DNA from: an uncultured Rhodanobacteraceae bacterium
GTDB lineage: Bacteria > Pseudomonadota > Gammaproteobacteria > Xanthomonadales > SZUA-5
Direction of reading: 5' to 3'
Assembly: GCA_937928755.1 (NCBI GenBank)
Contig: CALEZI010000012.1
Span: forward strand, 1 to 56,362
Length of the DNA stretch: 56,362 bases
Below the pieces are notes generated by a model. That model did not search any database. It had not been told where the DNA came from and was given only the letters and a program-made list of their open reading frames with translations. Each line of letters opens with the position of its first letter. Positions within the stretch are counted from its first letter, which is position 1. Position numbers and translations under genes: made by a program. Below, one piece after another: positions 1 to 10,438 of this stretch.

Positions 1-47
1 CCTTTCAGCCTGGCCCCCACCACCCTTAGTCAACCAGCCCGCCCGCC

Positions 48-1331
48 ATGCTCCGCAACGCCCACATCCCCTCCTGGTACTCCGCCACCGCCCATCCGGC
101 GCCGGATCACCCGCAGTTGCGCGGCGCCGAGCGCGCCGACGTGGTCGTGCTCGGCGCTGGCATCTGCGGGCTGTCCACCGCCATCGAACTGGCCGAGCGC
201 GGCTATTCGGTAATCGTGCTCGAGGGCGAGCGCGTCGGTTGGGGCGCGTCCGGGCGCAGCGGCGGGCAGGCAATCTTCGGCTATGGCTGCGACATGTCGA
301 CGCTCGAAGCGCAGCTCGGTCATGACGACGCGCGCAAGCTGTTCGACTGGTCGGTCGAAGGCATCGATTTGATCGCCGAGCGCTGCCGCCGCTACAACAT
401 CGACTGCGATCTGGCGCCGGGCCACGCGCACGCGGCGATCAAGCCGCGTCAGGTCGAGGAGCTCAAGCACTGGCAGCATGATCTCGAACAGAACTACGGC
501 TACACGGGTACCGAGTTCTGGGATCGTGCGCGGCTGCAGCAAACGCTTGCCAGCGAACGCTACGCCGCGCTGCTGTACGACCCGCGCGGCGCGCACATCC
601 ATCCGTTGAACTACACGCTGGGCCTGGCGCGCGCCGCCGCGTCGCTGGGCGTGCGCATCTTCGAGCGCAGTCGTGTCGTCGGCATCGACGAGGGCGCCGA
701 AGTCCGCCTGCGCACGGCGCAGGGCGAGGCGCTCGGGCGCTTCGGCGTGCTCGCCGGCAACGCCTGGTTGAGCGGCCTGGTGTCGCAACTGGAGGACCGC
801 ATCATGCCGGTCGGCACCTACATCTGCGCCAGCCGACCGCTCGGCGTCGAGCGTGCGCAGGCGCTGATCAAGAACAACATGGCGGTTGCCGACATCAATT
901 TCGTGCTGGACTATTTCCGCCTTTCCAGCGACCACCGCATGCTGTTCGGCGGCAGGGTCAGCTACTCCGGCATCGATCCGCCCGCGCTCGGCCCGCGCAT
1001 GCGCGCCCGCATGCACCAGGTGTTCCCGCAGTTGCGGGACGTCGACATCGATTACGTCTGGGGCGGTTATGTGGACATCAGCATGAGCCGCGCGCCGCAT
1101 TGGGGGCGCCTCGGTCACAAGCTCTACTTCGCGCAGGGTTTCTCCGGCCACGGCATCGCGGCGACCGGCCTGGCTGGGCGCGTCATCGCCGAGGCCATCC
1201 ACGGGCAGTCGACGCGGCTCGACGTCTACGCGCGCATCGCGCATCACAAGTTTCCCGGTGGCCGCGCGCTGCGCACCCCGGCTCTGATGCTGGCGATGCT
1301 CTGGTACCGGCTGAAGGACTGGATGCCTTGA
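48..1331 (+). CDS. puuB: FAD-dependent gamma-glutamylputrescine oxidase-like enzyme
   Basis: A 427-residue DAO-type flavoprotein oxidoreductase. A Rossmann FAD-binding motif (GAGICG, residues 36-41) follows the beta strand DVVVL, and a second FAD-contact segment near residue 365 reads GFSGHGIAATGLAGR, as in PuuB-like amine oxidases. PuuB oxidises gamma-glutamyl-putrescine to gamma-glutamyl-gamma-aminobutyraldehyde in the cytoplasm. The assignment is strengthened by PuuR-, PuuC- and SpuC-like genes within 12 kb. A PuuA-type glutamine synthetase is not in the window and may lie upstream of base 1. The ATG at 48 is the first in frame, only 47 bases from the window edge. Other D-amino-acid or glycine oxidases share this fold, so the substrate is inferred. 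Confidence 0.78.
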   Translation: MLRNAHIPSWYSATAHPAPDHPQLRGAERADVVVLGAGICGLSTAIELAERGYSVIVLEGERVGWGASGRSGGQAIFGYGCDMSTLEAQLGHDDARKLFDWSVEGIDLIAERCRRYNIDCDLAPGHAHAAIKPRQVEELKHWQHDLEQNYGYTGTEFWDRARLQQTLASERYAALLYDPRGAHIHPLNYTLGLARAAASLGVRIFERSRVVGIDEGAEVRLRTAQGEALGRFGVLAGNAWLSGLVSQLEDRIMPVGTYICASRPLGVERAQALIKNNMAVADINFVLDYFRLSSDHRMLFGGRVSYSGIDPPALGPRMRARMHQVFPQLRDVDIDYVWGGYVDISMSRAPHWGRLGHKLYFAQGFSGHGIAATGLAGRVIAEAIHGQSTRLDVYARIAHHKFPGGRALRTPALMLAMLWYRLKDWMP

Positions 1332-1440
1332 GGCGCGGTTCGGTGCCGTCTCAGTCCTGACCGAAGCACCGTCGCGCGGTTCGGAAATCCCGAACCGGAG
1401 GAATGAGTCGACTGCCGTCGCGCGGCATCGATTGCTGCGC

Positions 1441-2994
1441 TCATTTGATCTCGGCAATCAGCCCCATCAGTATCTTCTCTTCGCTGCCATCGAGCATGTA
1501 CGTGGCTTGCAGCAGTTGCAGGTCTGCCTCCCATCTCGACAGAGGATAGAAGTGTTCAGCATAGGTCGGGCTGTTGAATGTCTCCATGTAAACGTAACGA
1601 CACGCCGCGGCGTCAGGGTCCAATTTCATCCCGAGACTGCTGTCGGGCAGCGGAGTATTCAGACTCATCCTCCCGGATAGAATGGCCGCGACTGGAGCCT
1701 TCGTTGCATAGACGCAATCCGCCTCGGGTACATGAGCGGCGATCTTCTGGTAACTTGAACGCCGGCTCAGGGATTGAAAGACTGCGGCCAGGCGCTCGTC
1801 TCGACTGCCTGGGCCGAACCATTCCGGGCTTTGCCGCAATGACTCCAGCGACGCCGGCAACGGCTCGAACCTTCGTTGCAGCGTCAATATCAGATTCGGT
1901 AGCAAGGTGATTGCGATGACCAGCATGGTTAAACGCGAGGCAATCCGCGCGTTCCAACGAGGACTTTGCCACCCGAGGCTGTGAATGACCAACAGCAACT
2001 CGACCAGAAGAATCGGAATGACCGGAAAAAGGTACCTCATTCGCTCGGCCGGATATGGCCAAATCACGAGAATCGCGAAATAGGCGCCAAGAAACAACGC
2101 ATCAATCTTGCGCTGCCAGAGCCGGATAAGCCAGGCGACGCCGCAACCCGCAGCAAGGAAGTACACCGCAGAAGTATTTCCGGACCCCGGCCCGTTCAGG
2201 TTCTGCCCAAACCCGTCACTGATCCACGCAATCTGACCCGCAAGAAAGTCGGTTATGCCCCCCGATGCAACCGCGCTCAACTGCATTGACCAGTATGAGA
2301 AGTAGCTGCTTGAATTCTGACCAAGAAGCATCCAGGCAAACACAGGTGCCATTGTCAGCGTGACAACCGTCGGCCACTCTCTCCTGGGGCGGTTCAGCAC
2401 AAAATAGACGATCAGTGCAGCAACTAGTGCTATTCCAGCGCTGCGCGTCAGATACGCGCCCAAGGCGGCGAGCGCGGCAATCACCACGTGGATGCCCTTC
2501 CCGTCACGCTCCAAAAGGCAAATGGCGTAAATGCAAAGTGCGACAAAAAGAATGAACAAGAACTCCGAGTGAATATAAAGAGCCTGAAGGTAGAAGCCGG
2601 GAATGGTTGCCAGCAGCACAATCGCCGCAAGGCTTTCCAACATGGGAAATTCGGAGATTCTAAGCCATTTCCAGCAGAGGAACAGCGCGGCCACCCCGCA
2701 GAATGCGGTGATTTGGTGAGCGATTAGCCATTTATCACCCGCCGAAAACAACGCCAACAGTAGTGGGTACAACGGTGGGAAAATCGACATCGACGCGAAG
2801 TGCGCCGCCGCGGCGTTGTGGGAACCCAGAGGCGACCAGTGCTGCGCGGTGAGCAGGTACATCGCACTGTCGCCGCCATAGTCATTAATCTCGGAGGTCC
2901 ATGTCCACGATGAATAAAGTGACAGGACAACGATCCAGAAAAGCAGGCTGCCGAGCAGGGAACGATTCGCGGCCGTTCTATCGCTGGTAGGCAT
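1441..2994 (-). CDS. Polytopic membrane glycosyltransferase (PMT/ArnT-like, GT39/GT83 type)
   Basis: About 517 residues with roughly ten hydrophobic segments after a short polar N terminus. An early acidic loop (WTSEINDYGGDSAMYLLTAQ) resembles the first periplasmic loop, containing the catalytic Asp, of lipid-linked-sugar glycosyltransferases of the PMT_2 superfamily. Such enzymes transfer sugar from a polyprenyl phosphate donor to lipid, protein or glycan at the inner membrane. The ATG at 2994 is preferred over the upstream TTG at 3006 because GAGG lies about six bases before it. The coding sequence has more AT-rich codons than its neighbours and no functional link to them, which suggests transfer. 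Acceptor and donor cannot be told from sequence. Confidence 0.7.
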   Translation of the reverse strand: MPTSDRTAANRSLLGSLLFWIVVLSLYSSWTWTSEINDYGGDSAMYLLTAQHWSPLGSHNAAAAHFASMSIFPPLYPLLLALFSAGDKWLIAHQITAFCGVAALFLCWKWLRISEFPMLESLAAIVLLATIPGFYLQALYIHSEFLFILFVALCIYAICLLERDGKGIHVVIAALAALGAYLTRSAGIALVAALIVYFVLNRPRREWPTVVTLTMAPVFAWMLLGQNSSSYFSYWSMQLSAVASGGITDFLAGQIAWISDGFGQNLNGPGSGNTSAVYFLAAGCGVAWLIRLWQRKIDALFLGAYFAILVIWPYPAERMRYLFPVIPILLVELLLVIHSLGWQSPRWNARIASRLTMLVIAITLLPNLILTLQRRFEPLPASLESLRQSPEWFGPGSRDERLAAVFQSLSRRSSYQKIAAHVPEADCVYATKAPVAAILSGRMSLNTPLPDSSLGMKLDPDAAACRYVYMETFNSPTYAEHFYPLSRWEADLQLLQATYMLDGSEEKILMGLIAEIK

Positions 2995-3184
2995 CACATC
3001 CCTCAATCGCGTTCACCGAAAACATTGGTCGGGCTGGTTTTTGAGCCCACCGGATAATGCGCACCCTGCGGCACGCAGCGAAACATCCGCTCCGCAACGC
3101 GCCAGAAGCCTGACAGTCGCGGCGCGGCCAAATGACGAGAAACTCGGAGAATTGCACATCGTGGACAGCTGTACTCATCACCAG

Positions 3185-3418
3185 TCATCGCGGCAGGCCG
3201 TTCTCGTCGTAGCCGATCGCGTTACTCCGCTTTCGTCGAAGCGCCTTGTCCCGGTCGCGGTGAGGGAAACGCCGAGCAGGCGGGTCGCGACTCCGGCGCG
3301 CCGACTCCCGGCGCAACCGTTGTTCGATGGAAATTCGCATGGCCACGGTCATCGGCTCGCCGGTCAAGGCGGCAAGGTCGCGGATCTTGCGGTCGGCGTC
3401 TTCGATGCTGATGGTCAT
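3185..3418 (-). CDS. VapB-like antitoxin, apparently without its toxin
   Basis: A 77-residue protein beginning MTISIEDADRKIRDLAALTG, the pattern of Rv0623-like/VapB antitoxins: a short beta strand followed by an amphipathic helix of the DNA-binding N-terminal domain. The C-terminal half is unusually Arg-rich (RRKRS). An in-frame extension upstream to 3469 does not look like the family, so ATG 3418 is chosen. VapB normally sits directly before a VapC PIN-domain ribonuclease. Here the downstream 180 bases encode no PIN domain, so this is an orphan or the remnant of a toxin-antitoxin pair. Confidence 0.55.
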   Translation of the reverse strand: MTISIEDADRKIRDLAALTGEPMTVAMRISIEQRLRRESARRSRDPPARRFPHRDRDKALRRKRSNAIGYDENGLPR

Positions 3419-3640
3419 GGTTGAATCATGCTTTTCAGGTAGATCCATCCTGGCACCGTTTCCAGCCAATCGCTGGAAGCTGCGTCGTTCGCTGGCGCGT
3501 CGATGATGACGCGGCGCCCGGGGCGATGGATTGGGGGCATGCGGGATGTGCGCTCTTGGCAGCGCCTACCTGGGAGCGCGATGGTAGCGCACGATGGCGA
3601 GCATCGGCTCCGCGCAGTTGGCGCGAGTCCGGCACCGATG

Positions 3641-4047
3641 CCCGACCTTGCCAGAAAACTGTTGCGCGCGATGCCTGGCAGGCCTCGCCGCAAAGCCCCG
3701 CGGCAGTCCGCGCGAATCGCTGTGCGGCACCATCGGGCACTTCGCGCGCGGTGGTCGCGCTACCAAGGCCATGGCGGAGTAGAACGATTCGTCGGCATGC
3801 GGCTGCTCCTGCAGATGGGCGGGTTCGCACATCAATCCCTGACCTTGGTCCCCGGAGAGAGGTGTTGGCGTCCGACTCCGGTTCCCTGACGGCGCTACGC
3901 GGATTCGCGGATCGAGCATTGGAATGCGCGGTTTTTGTGGCGCGGTCCGCGCGCGTGAAAAGCCCGATGGTGCCGCACGGCGATTCGCGCGGAATGGCCG
4001 CGAGGCCTGCCAGGCATCGCGCGTAATCGTATTCGGGCAAGCTCGGG
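3641..4047. repeat. Imperfect inverted repeat, arms of about 120 bp
   Basis: The arm at 3641-3765 reappears as its reverse complement at 3931-4047. Shared blocks include the GCCCGATGGTGCCGCAC core, the GCGATTCGCGCGGA block and the GAGGCCTGCCAGGCATCGCG block. The arms enclose about 165 bp that duplicate the start of the gene ending at 5832. No transposase is present. The whole 3419-4070 stretch contains no convincing intact gene; its many overlapping frames are low-complexity Arg/Ala/Pro shadows. It could be a MITE-like element or the scar of a local rearrangement. Confidence 0.6.
3769..3930 (-). pseudogene. Duplicated 5' fragment of the hypothetical gene at 4071-5832
   Basis: This segment is closely similar, in the same orientation, to 5798-5950, the first codons and upstream region of the neighbouring gene. 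The frame still spells ADESFYSA, matching that gene's N terminus MADESFYSAHW, and then diverges. The upstream parts also match (GGGCGGGTTCG, CATCAATCCCTGAC, GGAATG blocks). It appears to be a truncated copy left by a partial tandem duplication. A short piece at 3619-3640 also matches 5780-5801 in inverted orientation, so more than one rearrangement occurred. Confidence 0.6.
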
Positions 4048-4070
4048 CATTGCGGGCGCGCGGACCCGGC

Positions 4071-5832
4071 TCAAGCAAGCTCGCCGTACCCCGCCTGTTT
4101 CGCGATTGCCTGCGCGCCCTCAAAGATCACCGGGTCGGCCTTGCCTCGGGCGCACGCTGACCAGTATCCGGCGGCGCCGAGCAACTGCCAGGCGGCCTGG
4201 TGATCGCCATCGACGCTGGCGCGTGCGGCCGCTTCGACATGGGCTCTACCGTCGTAGGCGACCTTCGCCTCTTGTGCGTCGCAAATGGCCTGCAATGCGT
4301 GCGCCAGGGGCCCGCTGGGTGGCTGCCGCAGCGCGACGCCAGCGGCCAACGTTGGCAGCGATGATTCGACCTTGACGTTGAGGTGATGACTGACGCCGAT
4401 GCGTCCTGCCAGGTCCAGCGACGGCAGGGCGCCGGCCAAGGCCCAGGCGCGTTCCGGATCGGCAACCCTGGCCGAATAAGCCGTCGCCAGCAACGCCTGC
4501 TGCCACGCCGCTCCCACGTCGTCCATGCGCAGTTGCATATCCGGGCGTCTCCGAGAGCGCCACGACGTGGTTGCGATAATCCGCCTGAGCGGGATCGAGT
4601 TTGCCCATGATCCGTGCACACGCGGCAAGGTATTGCAGGCTGTTGCCGGACACCAGTTGCGCCAGCGAATCGCGCAGTTCAGTGGCCACGGTGACGGCAT
4701 TGACGCCATGGCACAGCAGCACCGGACAACGCTCCAGCGGAAGCTGCGGCAGGCGCCGCAGACCAAGCCAGCAACCGCTGGTGGTGGTGCCGATCGGCAC
4801 GATCCAATGCAGGCCGGAATCGATCGCCCGGCGCTTGAGCGTGGCGTCGGCGTCGGCGTCGAAGGCGAATCCGAGGATGCGCTTGACCTGAGCCGACCAC
4901 GGCCTGAATTTGGGCAACCCCCTGCCAAGTGCAGGCGCTTTCGACGGTTTGACCGGCCACAACTGATTGCCGTGCTGTTCGGCAAGGCGCGTCGGGCCGG
5001 TGTGGCCGAAACAACGGTTGAACATGGTGTTGCGGGTGGCGGTGTATACGAACGCGCGCACCGCGCCGCACAAGGTCGGGTCCTTGCCCCATTCCGGATG
5101 TGCCTGGCGCAGCGCGTTGCCAATGCGCTCGACGCTTGCCTCGTCGGCGACGATGATCTCGAGCTGCCATTGCCCGTCGACGAACCAGATGCCGAACTGC
5201 CGCGTGTTGCTGAGCGCGCACTGCACGCGCAGCGAATACCAGACCGACACGCCAGCTTCGCCCTCGAAGCGATCCTCGGTCTCGACCAGCGTATAGCCGG
5301 GTCCCGAGCCGGCCACGCTGAATTCGGTGAAACGCTTGATGCGTGTGCCCTCTTGCACCCGCGACGGATGGCCGCGCTTCACCGGGGTGCCCGGGCACAA
5401 CAAGTCCCACAGAATCTGCGCGCGTTGCAGCGCCAGCTTGCGCAGCTTCTCGAACTGCCGACGCGAGACGATCAGCGTCTCCGGCGTGCTGTGTGCCGCT
5501 TGTCGCTGCAGTTCCTTGAGATAACGCTGCTGCTGCGCTTCGCGCTCGCTGGCGTCCTCTACTCGACGGTCGTAATGCGACGCCGGCGCGGGTTTCGGCG
5601 CATGCCCGAGAAAGCGCCCGACCGCCTCGATGCGCGCCAGCATGTCGCTCGGCCCGCCGCCGCGGGCCTTGCCCTCGGCGTACCAGCGCTCCCAAGTGTA
5701 GGACTCGCCCCAGCCATCACGCTCGTGCGGGGCAGTCGACCACGAAAAGCTCACCCCATACTGGCTGGCGCTGACGTGACAATCGGTGCCGGACTCGCGC
5801 CAATGGGCGGAGTAGAAAGATTCGTCGGCCAT
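4071..5832 (-). pseudogene. Hypothetical protein, interrupted by a single-base frameshift
   Basis: One frame runs from ATG 5832 (MADESFYSAHWRESGTDCHV) for about 430 residues, with convincing protein-like sequence (for example FGIWFVDGQWQLEIIVADEA). It then turns to Arg/Gly-rich shadow sequence. Real-looking protein resumes in another frame (MQLRMDDVGAAWQQALLATA) and ends YGELA-stop at 4071. The join lies at the GGG run 4543-4545; removing one base would restore a protein of about 586 residues. This is either a genuine inactivating indel or an assembly error in a homopolymer. I recognise no family. The N-terminal part is Trp/Tyr-rich and the C-terminal part is Ala-rich and helical. Its 5' end has a truncated duplicate at 3769-3930. 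Confidence 0.6.
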
Positions 5833-6107
5833 GCGGCTGCTCCTGCAGGTGGGCGGGTTCGCGCATCAATCCCTGACGATGGTCCAGGAGAGAGTCAGGG
5901 TCGTCCCTGGCGGCGCCAAGCGGGTTCGCGGAACGCGCATCGGAATGCATGCCCGCAGGATCAAGCAACCGGCCGATGGTAACGCACCATGGCCCATGTC
6001 GACTCCGTGGATTGGGTGGCGCCTACGATTCCACCTGAATCGCGCCGCGTCACCGCCGGTGGAATCCGCTGCGCGGGTTCCCCTGCATTCGACCGCCGCT
6101 CCGCGGC

Positions 6108-7418
6108 ATGCTATGCAGCCCTGCATCCGTCGAGTTTCCCTTGTCCAACCAGCATCTGCTCGACTCGGCGCACAACGCGATGCGTTGCCAGCATTGGGCG
6201 TTGGCGGCGCGCATGTTCGATGCGCTGCTGGCGGAGCAGCCGCAATCGCTGCCGGCGCGTATCGGCCGCGCGCGCTGCGCGATGCTGCAAGGGCAACCGG
6301 CGGTCGCCGTCGATCATCTGCAGCAGGCAACGCGCCACGCACCGGACAATGCCTCGGTGGTGCGCAGCCTCGGTGTTGCGCTACTGGCGGTGGATAGCCT
6401 CGATGCCGCTGCCGTCGAACTCGATCGCGCGCGCGCACTGGAGCCGGCCGATCCGCTGACCCGGCTGCATGTCGGCCAGGTGCGCGAGCGCCAGGGGCGC
6501 CTGCAGGCCGCCGCGCAAGCCTATTACCGCGCGCTCGTGCTGGCGCAGGCGCGCGGCCAGTGGCTGGATCATGCGCGCACGCCGGCGCCGCTGCAGCCGG
6601 TCATCCTGCACGCGATGGATGTGGTCGACCGCGAGCGGCGACGAGTGCTCGAGGCCACGCTGGAGCCCTGGCGCGCGAGGCATGGCGATGCCGCTCTGGC
6701 GCGCGTTCGGCGCTGCCTGGAAGGGCATCTGAAAGCGTTGACGCTGCCGCCGACCGACGCCCGGCAAAAGCCGCGTTTCCTGTATTTCCCGGACTTGCCG
6801 GCACCGCGTTACTTCGATCGATCGCTGTTTCCGTGGATCGAAGCGCTCGAAGCCGCGACTGCCGCGATTCGTGGCGACGCGCAGCAAGTCCTGGCGACCG
6901 ACGATGCACTGCAACCATTTCTGACGTTCGAGTCCGAGGAACAGTTGCGGCATTACCTGGGTGGCGCCGAGCAGCCACCAGCGTGGGACGCGTTCTTCTT
7001 CTATCGGGACGGCGTGCGCATCGATGGCAACCACCGGCGCTGCCCGGCGACTTCAGGCGTGCTGGAGTCGCTGCCGCTGGTGCGCATTCGCGAGCACGCG
7101 CCGGAGATCTGCTATTCGGTGCTGGCGCCAGGTACGCACATCCTGCCGCACACCGGCGTGACCAACATCCGTGTGGTGGTGCACCTGCCGCTGATCATTC
7201 CCGCTGACTGCGCGATCGAGGTCGGTGGCCAGACCCACGCCTGGCGCGAGGGCGAAGTGGTGGTGTTCGACGACACCTTCGAACACCACGCCTGGAATCG
7301 CAGCAGCGAGCGCCGGGTAATTCTGCTGATGGACGCCTGGAACCCGCACCTGAGCGCGGTCGAACGCGAGGCGGTCGGCGCGCTGATCGCGGGAATCGGC
7401 GACTTCAACCGGGACTGA
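6108..7418 (+). CDS. TPR protein with aspartyl/asparaginyl beta-hydroxylase domain
   Basis: About 436 residues. The N-terminal 150 are TPR-like helical repeats (A-rich, with LGVALLAVDSLDAAAVELDRARAL). The C-terminal half is an AspH-type 2-oxoglutarate/Fe(II) dioxygenase. Its iron/2OG motifs are visible: HTGVTNIRVVVHLPL (His near residue 348) and FDDTFEHHAWNRSSERRVIL (His near 392, followed by the 2OG-binding Arg). Such enzymes hydroxylate Asp/Asn side chains or, in bacteria, often act on lipids or peptides. The TPR part probably recruits the substrate. The ATG at 6108 is the first in frame; a TTG at 6141 is a possible true start. It stands alone, convergent with the ureohydrolase. Confidence 0.8.
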   Translation: MLCSPASVEFPLSNQHLLDSAHNAMRCQHWALAARMFDALLAEQPQSLPARIGRARCAMLQGQPAVAVDHLQQATRHAPDNASVVRSLGVALLAVDSLDAAAVELDRARALEPADPLTRLHVGQVRERQGRLQAAAQAYYRALVLAQARGQWLDHARTPAPLQPVILHAMDVVDRERRRVLEATLEPWRARHGDAALARVRRCLEGHLKALTLPPTDARQKPRFLYFPDLPAPRYFDRSLFPWIEALEAATAAIRGDAQQVLATDDALQPFLTFESEEQLRHYLGGAEQPPAWDAFFFYRDGVRIDGNHRRCPATSGVLESLPLVRIREHAPEICYSVLAPGTHILPHTGVTNIRVVVHLPLIIPADCAIEVGGQTHAWREGEVVVFDDTFEHHAWNRSSERRVILLMDAWNPHLSAVEREAVGALIAGIGDFNRD

Positions 7419-7623
7419 GGGAGGGCCGGCGAACTTCGGGACTCCCTGTGCACGGCTACGTTGCGCACCTTCGCGCACAGTCAGTGACACGGAGTCTGTT
7501 TTTGTCCGCAAAGGACGCAAAGAGAGCAGCAGGCGGTGTTGGTGCAGCGGCCGGATTTCCCCCTGCCGAATCACTTTCTGGTTTTACTCGTGAGAATCAC
7601 CCGACGAAATTCAAGGCAGCGAG

Positions 7624-8595
7624 TTACGGCCGCGCCGCGTACGCCGCCAGCAACTCCTGCGCCACGCTGGCGGCGGCCAGTGCGGTGATCTCGCTGTAGT
7701 CGTAAGGCGGCGATACTTCGACCACGTCCATGCCGATGATGTCGAGGCCTTTGAGGCCGCGGATCAATTGCAGCGCCTGGTGAGTGCTGAAGCCGCCGAC
7801 CACCGGTGTGCCGGTGCCCGGTGCGTAGGCGGGATCGAGGAAGTCCACATCGAAGCTGACGTAGCAGGGTCGTCGGCCGACGCGCGCGTGGATCGCCGCG
7901 ATGGCCGCGTCGATACCCTCGCGATGCAGCCAACGCGCGTCGCGCACTTCAAAACCATGGCTATGGTCGTTGCGTGTGCGCATGCCAAGCTGGATCGAGC
8001 AGGCCGGATCGACGATGCCTTGCTGCGCAGCGTGGAAGAACATGCTGCCGTGGTCGATGCGCGGCTCGGCGTCCGCCCAGGTGTCGCTGTGGGCGTCGAA
8101 ATGGATCAGTGCGATCGGTTGGTGCTGATGCGCGCGCAGCGCCTTAAGAATCGGGTAGCTGATGAAATGGTCGCCGCCGAGCGCCAGGCAGGTCACATCG
8201 GCGGCGGCGAACTGCACGAACGCGGCCTCGATGGTGTCGGGTACGCGTTCCGGCCTGCCCGCATCGAAATAGACATCGCCCCAGTCGATGATGTTGAGCG
8301 CTGCGCAGGGATCCACGTCCCACGCGTAAGGCGCGCACCACGCCAGCGACGCCGACGCCGCGCGAATTCCGCGCGGACCGAGGCGGGTGCCGGGGCGATT
8401 GGTGGTGGCGAGGTCGAAGGGCACGCCGACCACGGCGACATCGACGCCTGCGAGCTCCTTCGTGTAGCGCCGGCGCAGGAAGCTCAGTGCACCCGAATAG
8501 GTCGGCTCGGCCACGCTGCCGTACGGCGACGCGCGCGTGAACGCAAGGTCGCAGGTCTTCGGGTGCGCGGGGTCGTCGTGTGGGTCGTTGGGCAT
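7624..8595 (-). CDS. speB: Agmatinase/ureohydrolase family enzyme
   Basis: A 323-residue arginase-superfamily protein with all binuclear manganese signatures in order: GGDHFISYPIL, HFDAHSDTW, and SFDVDFLDPAYAPGTGTP. The family hydrolyses guanidino compounds to urea plus an amine (agmatine to putrescine; some members use guanidinobutyrate or related substrates). It sits next to a putrescine-type aminotransferase on the same strand, which favours a role in feeding or degrading putrescine. ATG 8595 is chosen because the family N terminus starts there (MPNDPHDDPAHP); the upstream extension runs into a palindromic repeat. The exact substrate is inferred from context. Confidence 0.8.
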   Translation of the reverse strand: MPNDPHDDPAHPKTCDLAFTRASPYGSVAEPTYSGALSFLRRRYTKELAGVDVAVVGVPFDLATTNRPGTRLGPRGIRAASASLAWCAPYAWDVDPCAALNIIDWGDVYFDAGRPERVPDTIEAAFVQFAAADVTCLALGGDHFISYPILKALRAHQHQPIALIHFDAHSDTWADAEPRIDHGSMFFHAAQQGIVDPACSIQLGMRTRNDHSHGFEVRDARWLHREGIDAAIAAIHARVGRRPCYVSFDVDFLDPAYAPGTGTPVVGGFSTHQALQLIRGLKGLDIIGMDVVEVSPPYDYSEITALAAASVAQELLAAYAARP

Positions 8596-8636
8596 GATCG
8601 TGTCTTGTGCCAATAGCGCGCAAAGGGTAGGGCTGT

Positions 8637-8752
8637 TGTAGGAGCGACGCGTGCGTCGCGAACGGTACCGCGGCACGCGGCGGATCTGACGGTCGCGACG
8701 TGCACGCCGCTCCTGCCATGCCGTGGCCCTGTTCGCGACGTACACGTCGCTC

Positions 8753-8757
<5 letters not shown>
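8637..8757. repeat. REP-like palindrome pair (GGAGCGACGYGTRCGTCGC family)
   Basis: Two inward-facing copies of a TAGGAGCGACG-type palindrome bracket about 70 bp (GTAGGAGCGACGCGTGCGTCGC at the left, GCGACGTACACGTCGCTCCTAC at the right). The right end overlaps the stop codon of the aminotransferase gene (CTA at 8753-8755). The same family recurs at 11001-11100. Confidence 0.8.
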
Positions 8758-10135
<1,378 letters not shown>

Positions 10136-10438
10136 CGAAACTCTCCTGTGACGAATGCGTTCACGCTATCAGTGTCGAAAAAACTTTACAACGTGCGCGG
10201 GGATTCCGGCGCATCCCTGCGCGGAAATTGACCGTCTGTTGATCGGGTGTCTAATATTCTGCTACACGGAGCGGCTTCGTAGGTCACGTTGGCCGCGCAT
10301 GCGGCCTACGTGACGCTTGGGGACGATCGCTGTCACGTAGACCGCTGCGCAGTCAACGTGACCTACATGAGGAATCGCTGTCATGTAGACCGCTGCGCGG
10401 TCAACGTGACCCACACAAGCAATGAGAAGCCGGAGCTG
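10136..10438. promoter_or_regulatory. Divergent control region between aminotransferase and PuuR-like regulator
   Basis: Contains an AT-richer stretch (10160-10265, including GTCTAATATTCTGCTAC) next to the aminotransferase, likely to hold its promoter and a regulator site. The regulator-proximal half is filled by three palindromic repeats (10279-10415). No operator could be defined by symmetry. Confidence 0.4.
10279..10415. repeat. Three copies of a GTAGGTCACGTTG / CAACGTGACCTAC palindrome
   Basis: Hairpin-forming units share the core GTCACGTAGACCGCTGCGC and its complement; units start at about 10279, 10329 and 10378. The same family recurs at 12711-12786. It is a REP-like family distinct from the GGAGCGACG one. 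Confidence 0.75.

Noticed and set aside
2978..3181. Possible VapC toxin following the VapB-like antitoxin
   Set aside because: Neither minus-strand frame contains the acidic residues or length of a PIN domain.
10279..10415. Three repeated palindromes considered as regulator operators
   Set aside because: The same sequence recurs at 12711-12786 away from a promoter, so it is a dispersed repeat; an operator role is not supported.
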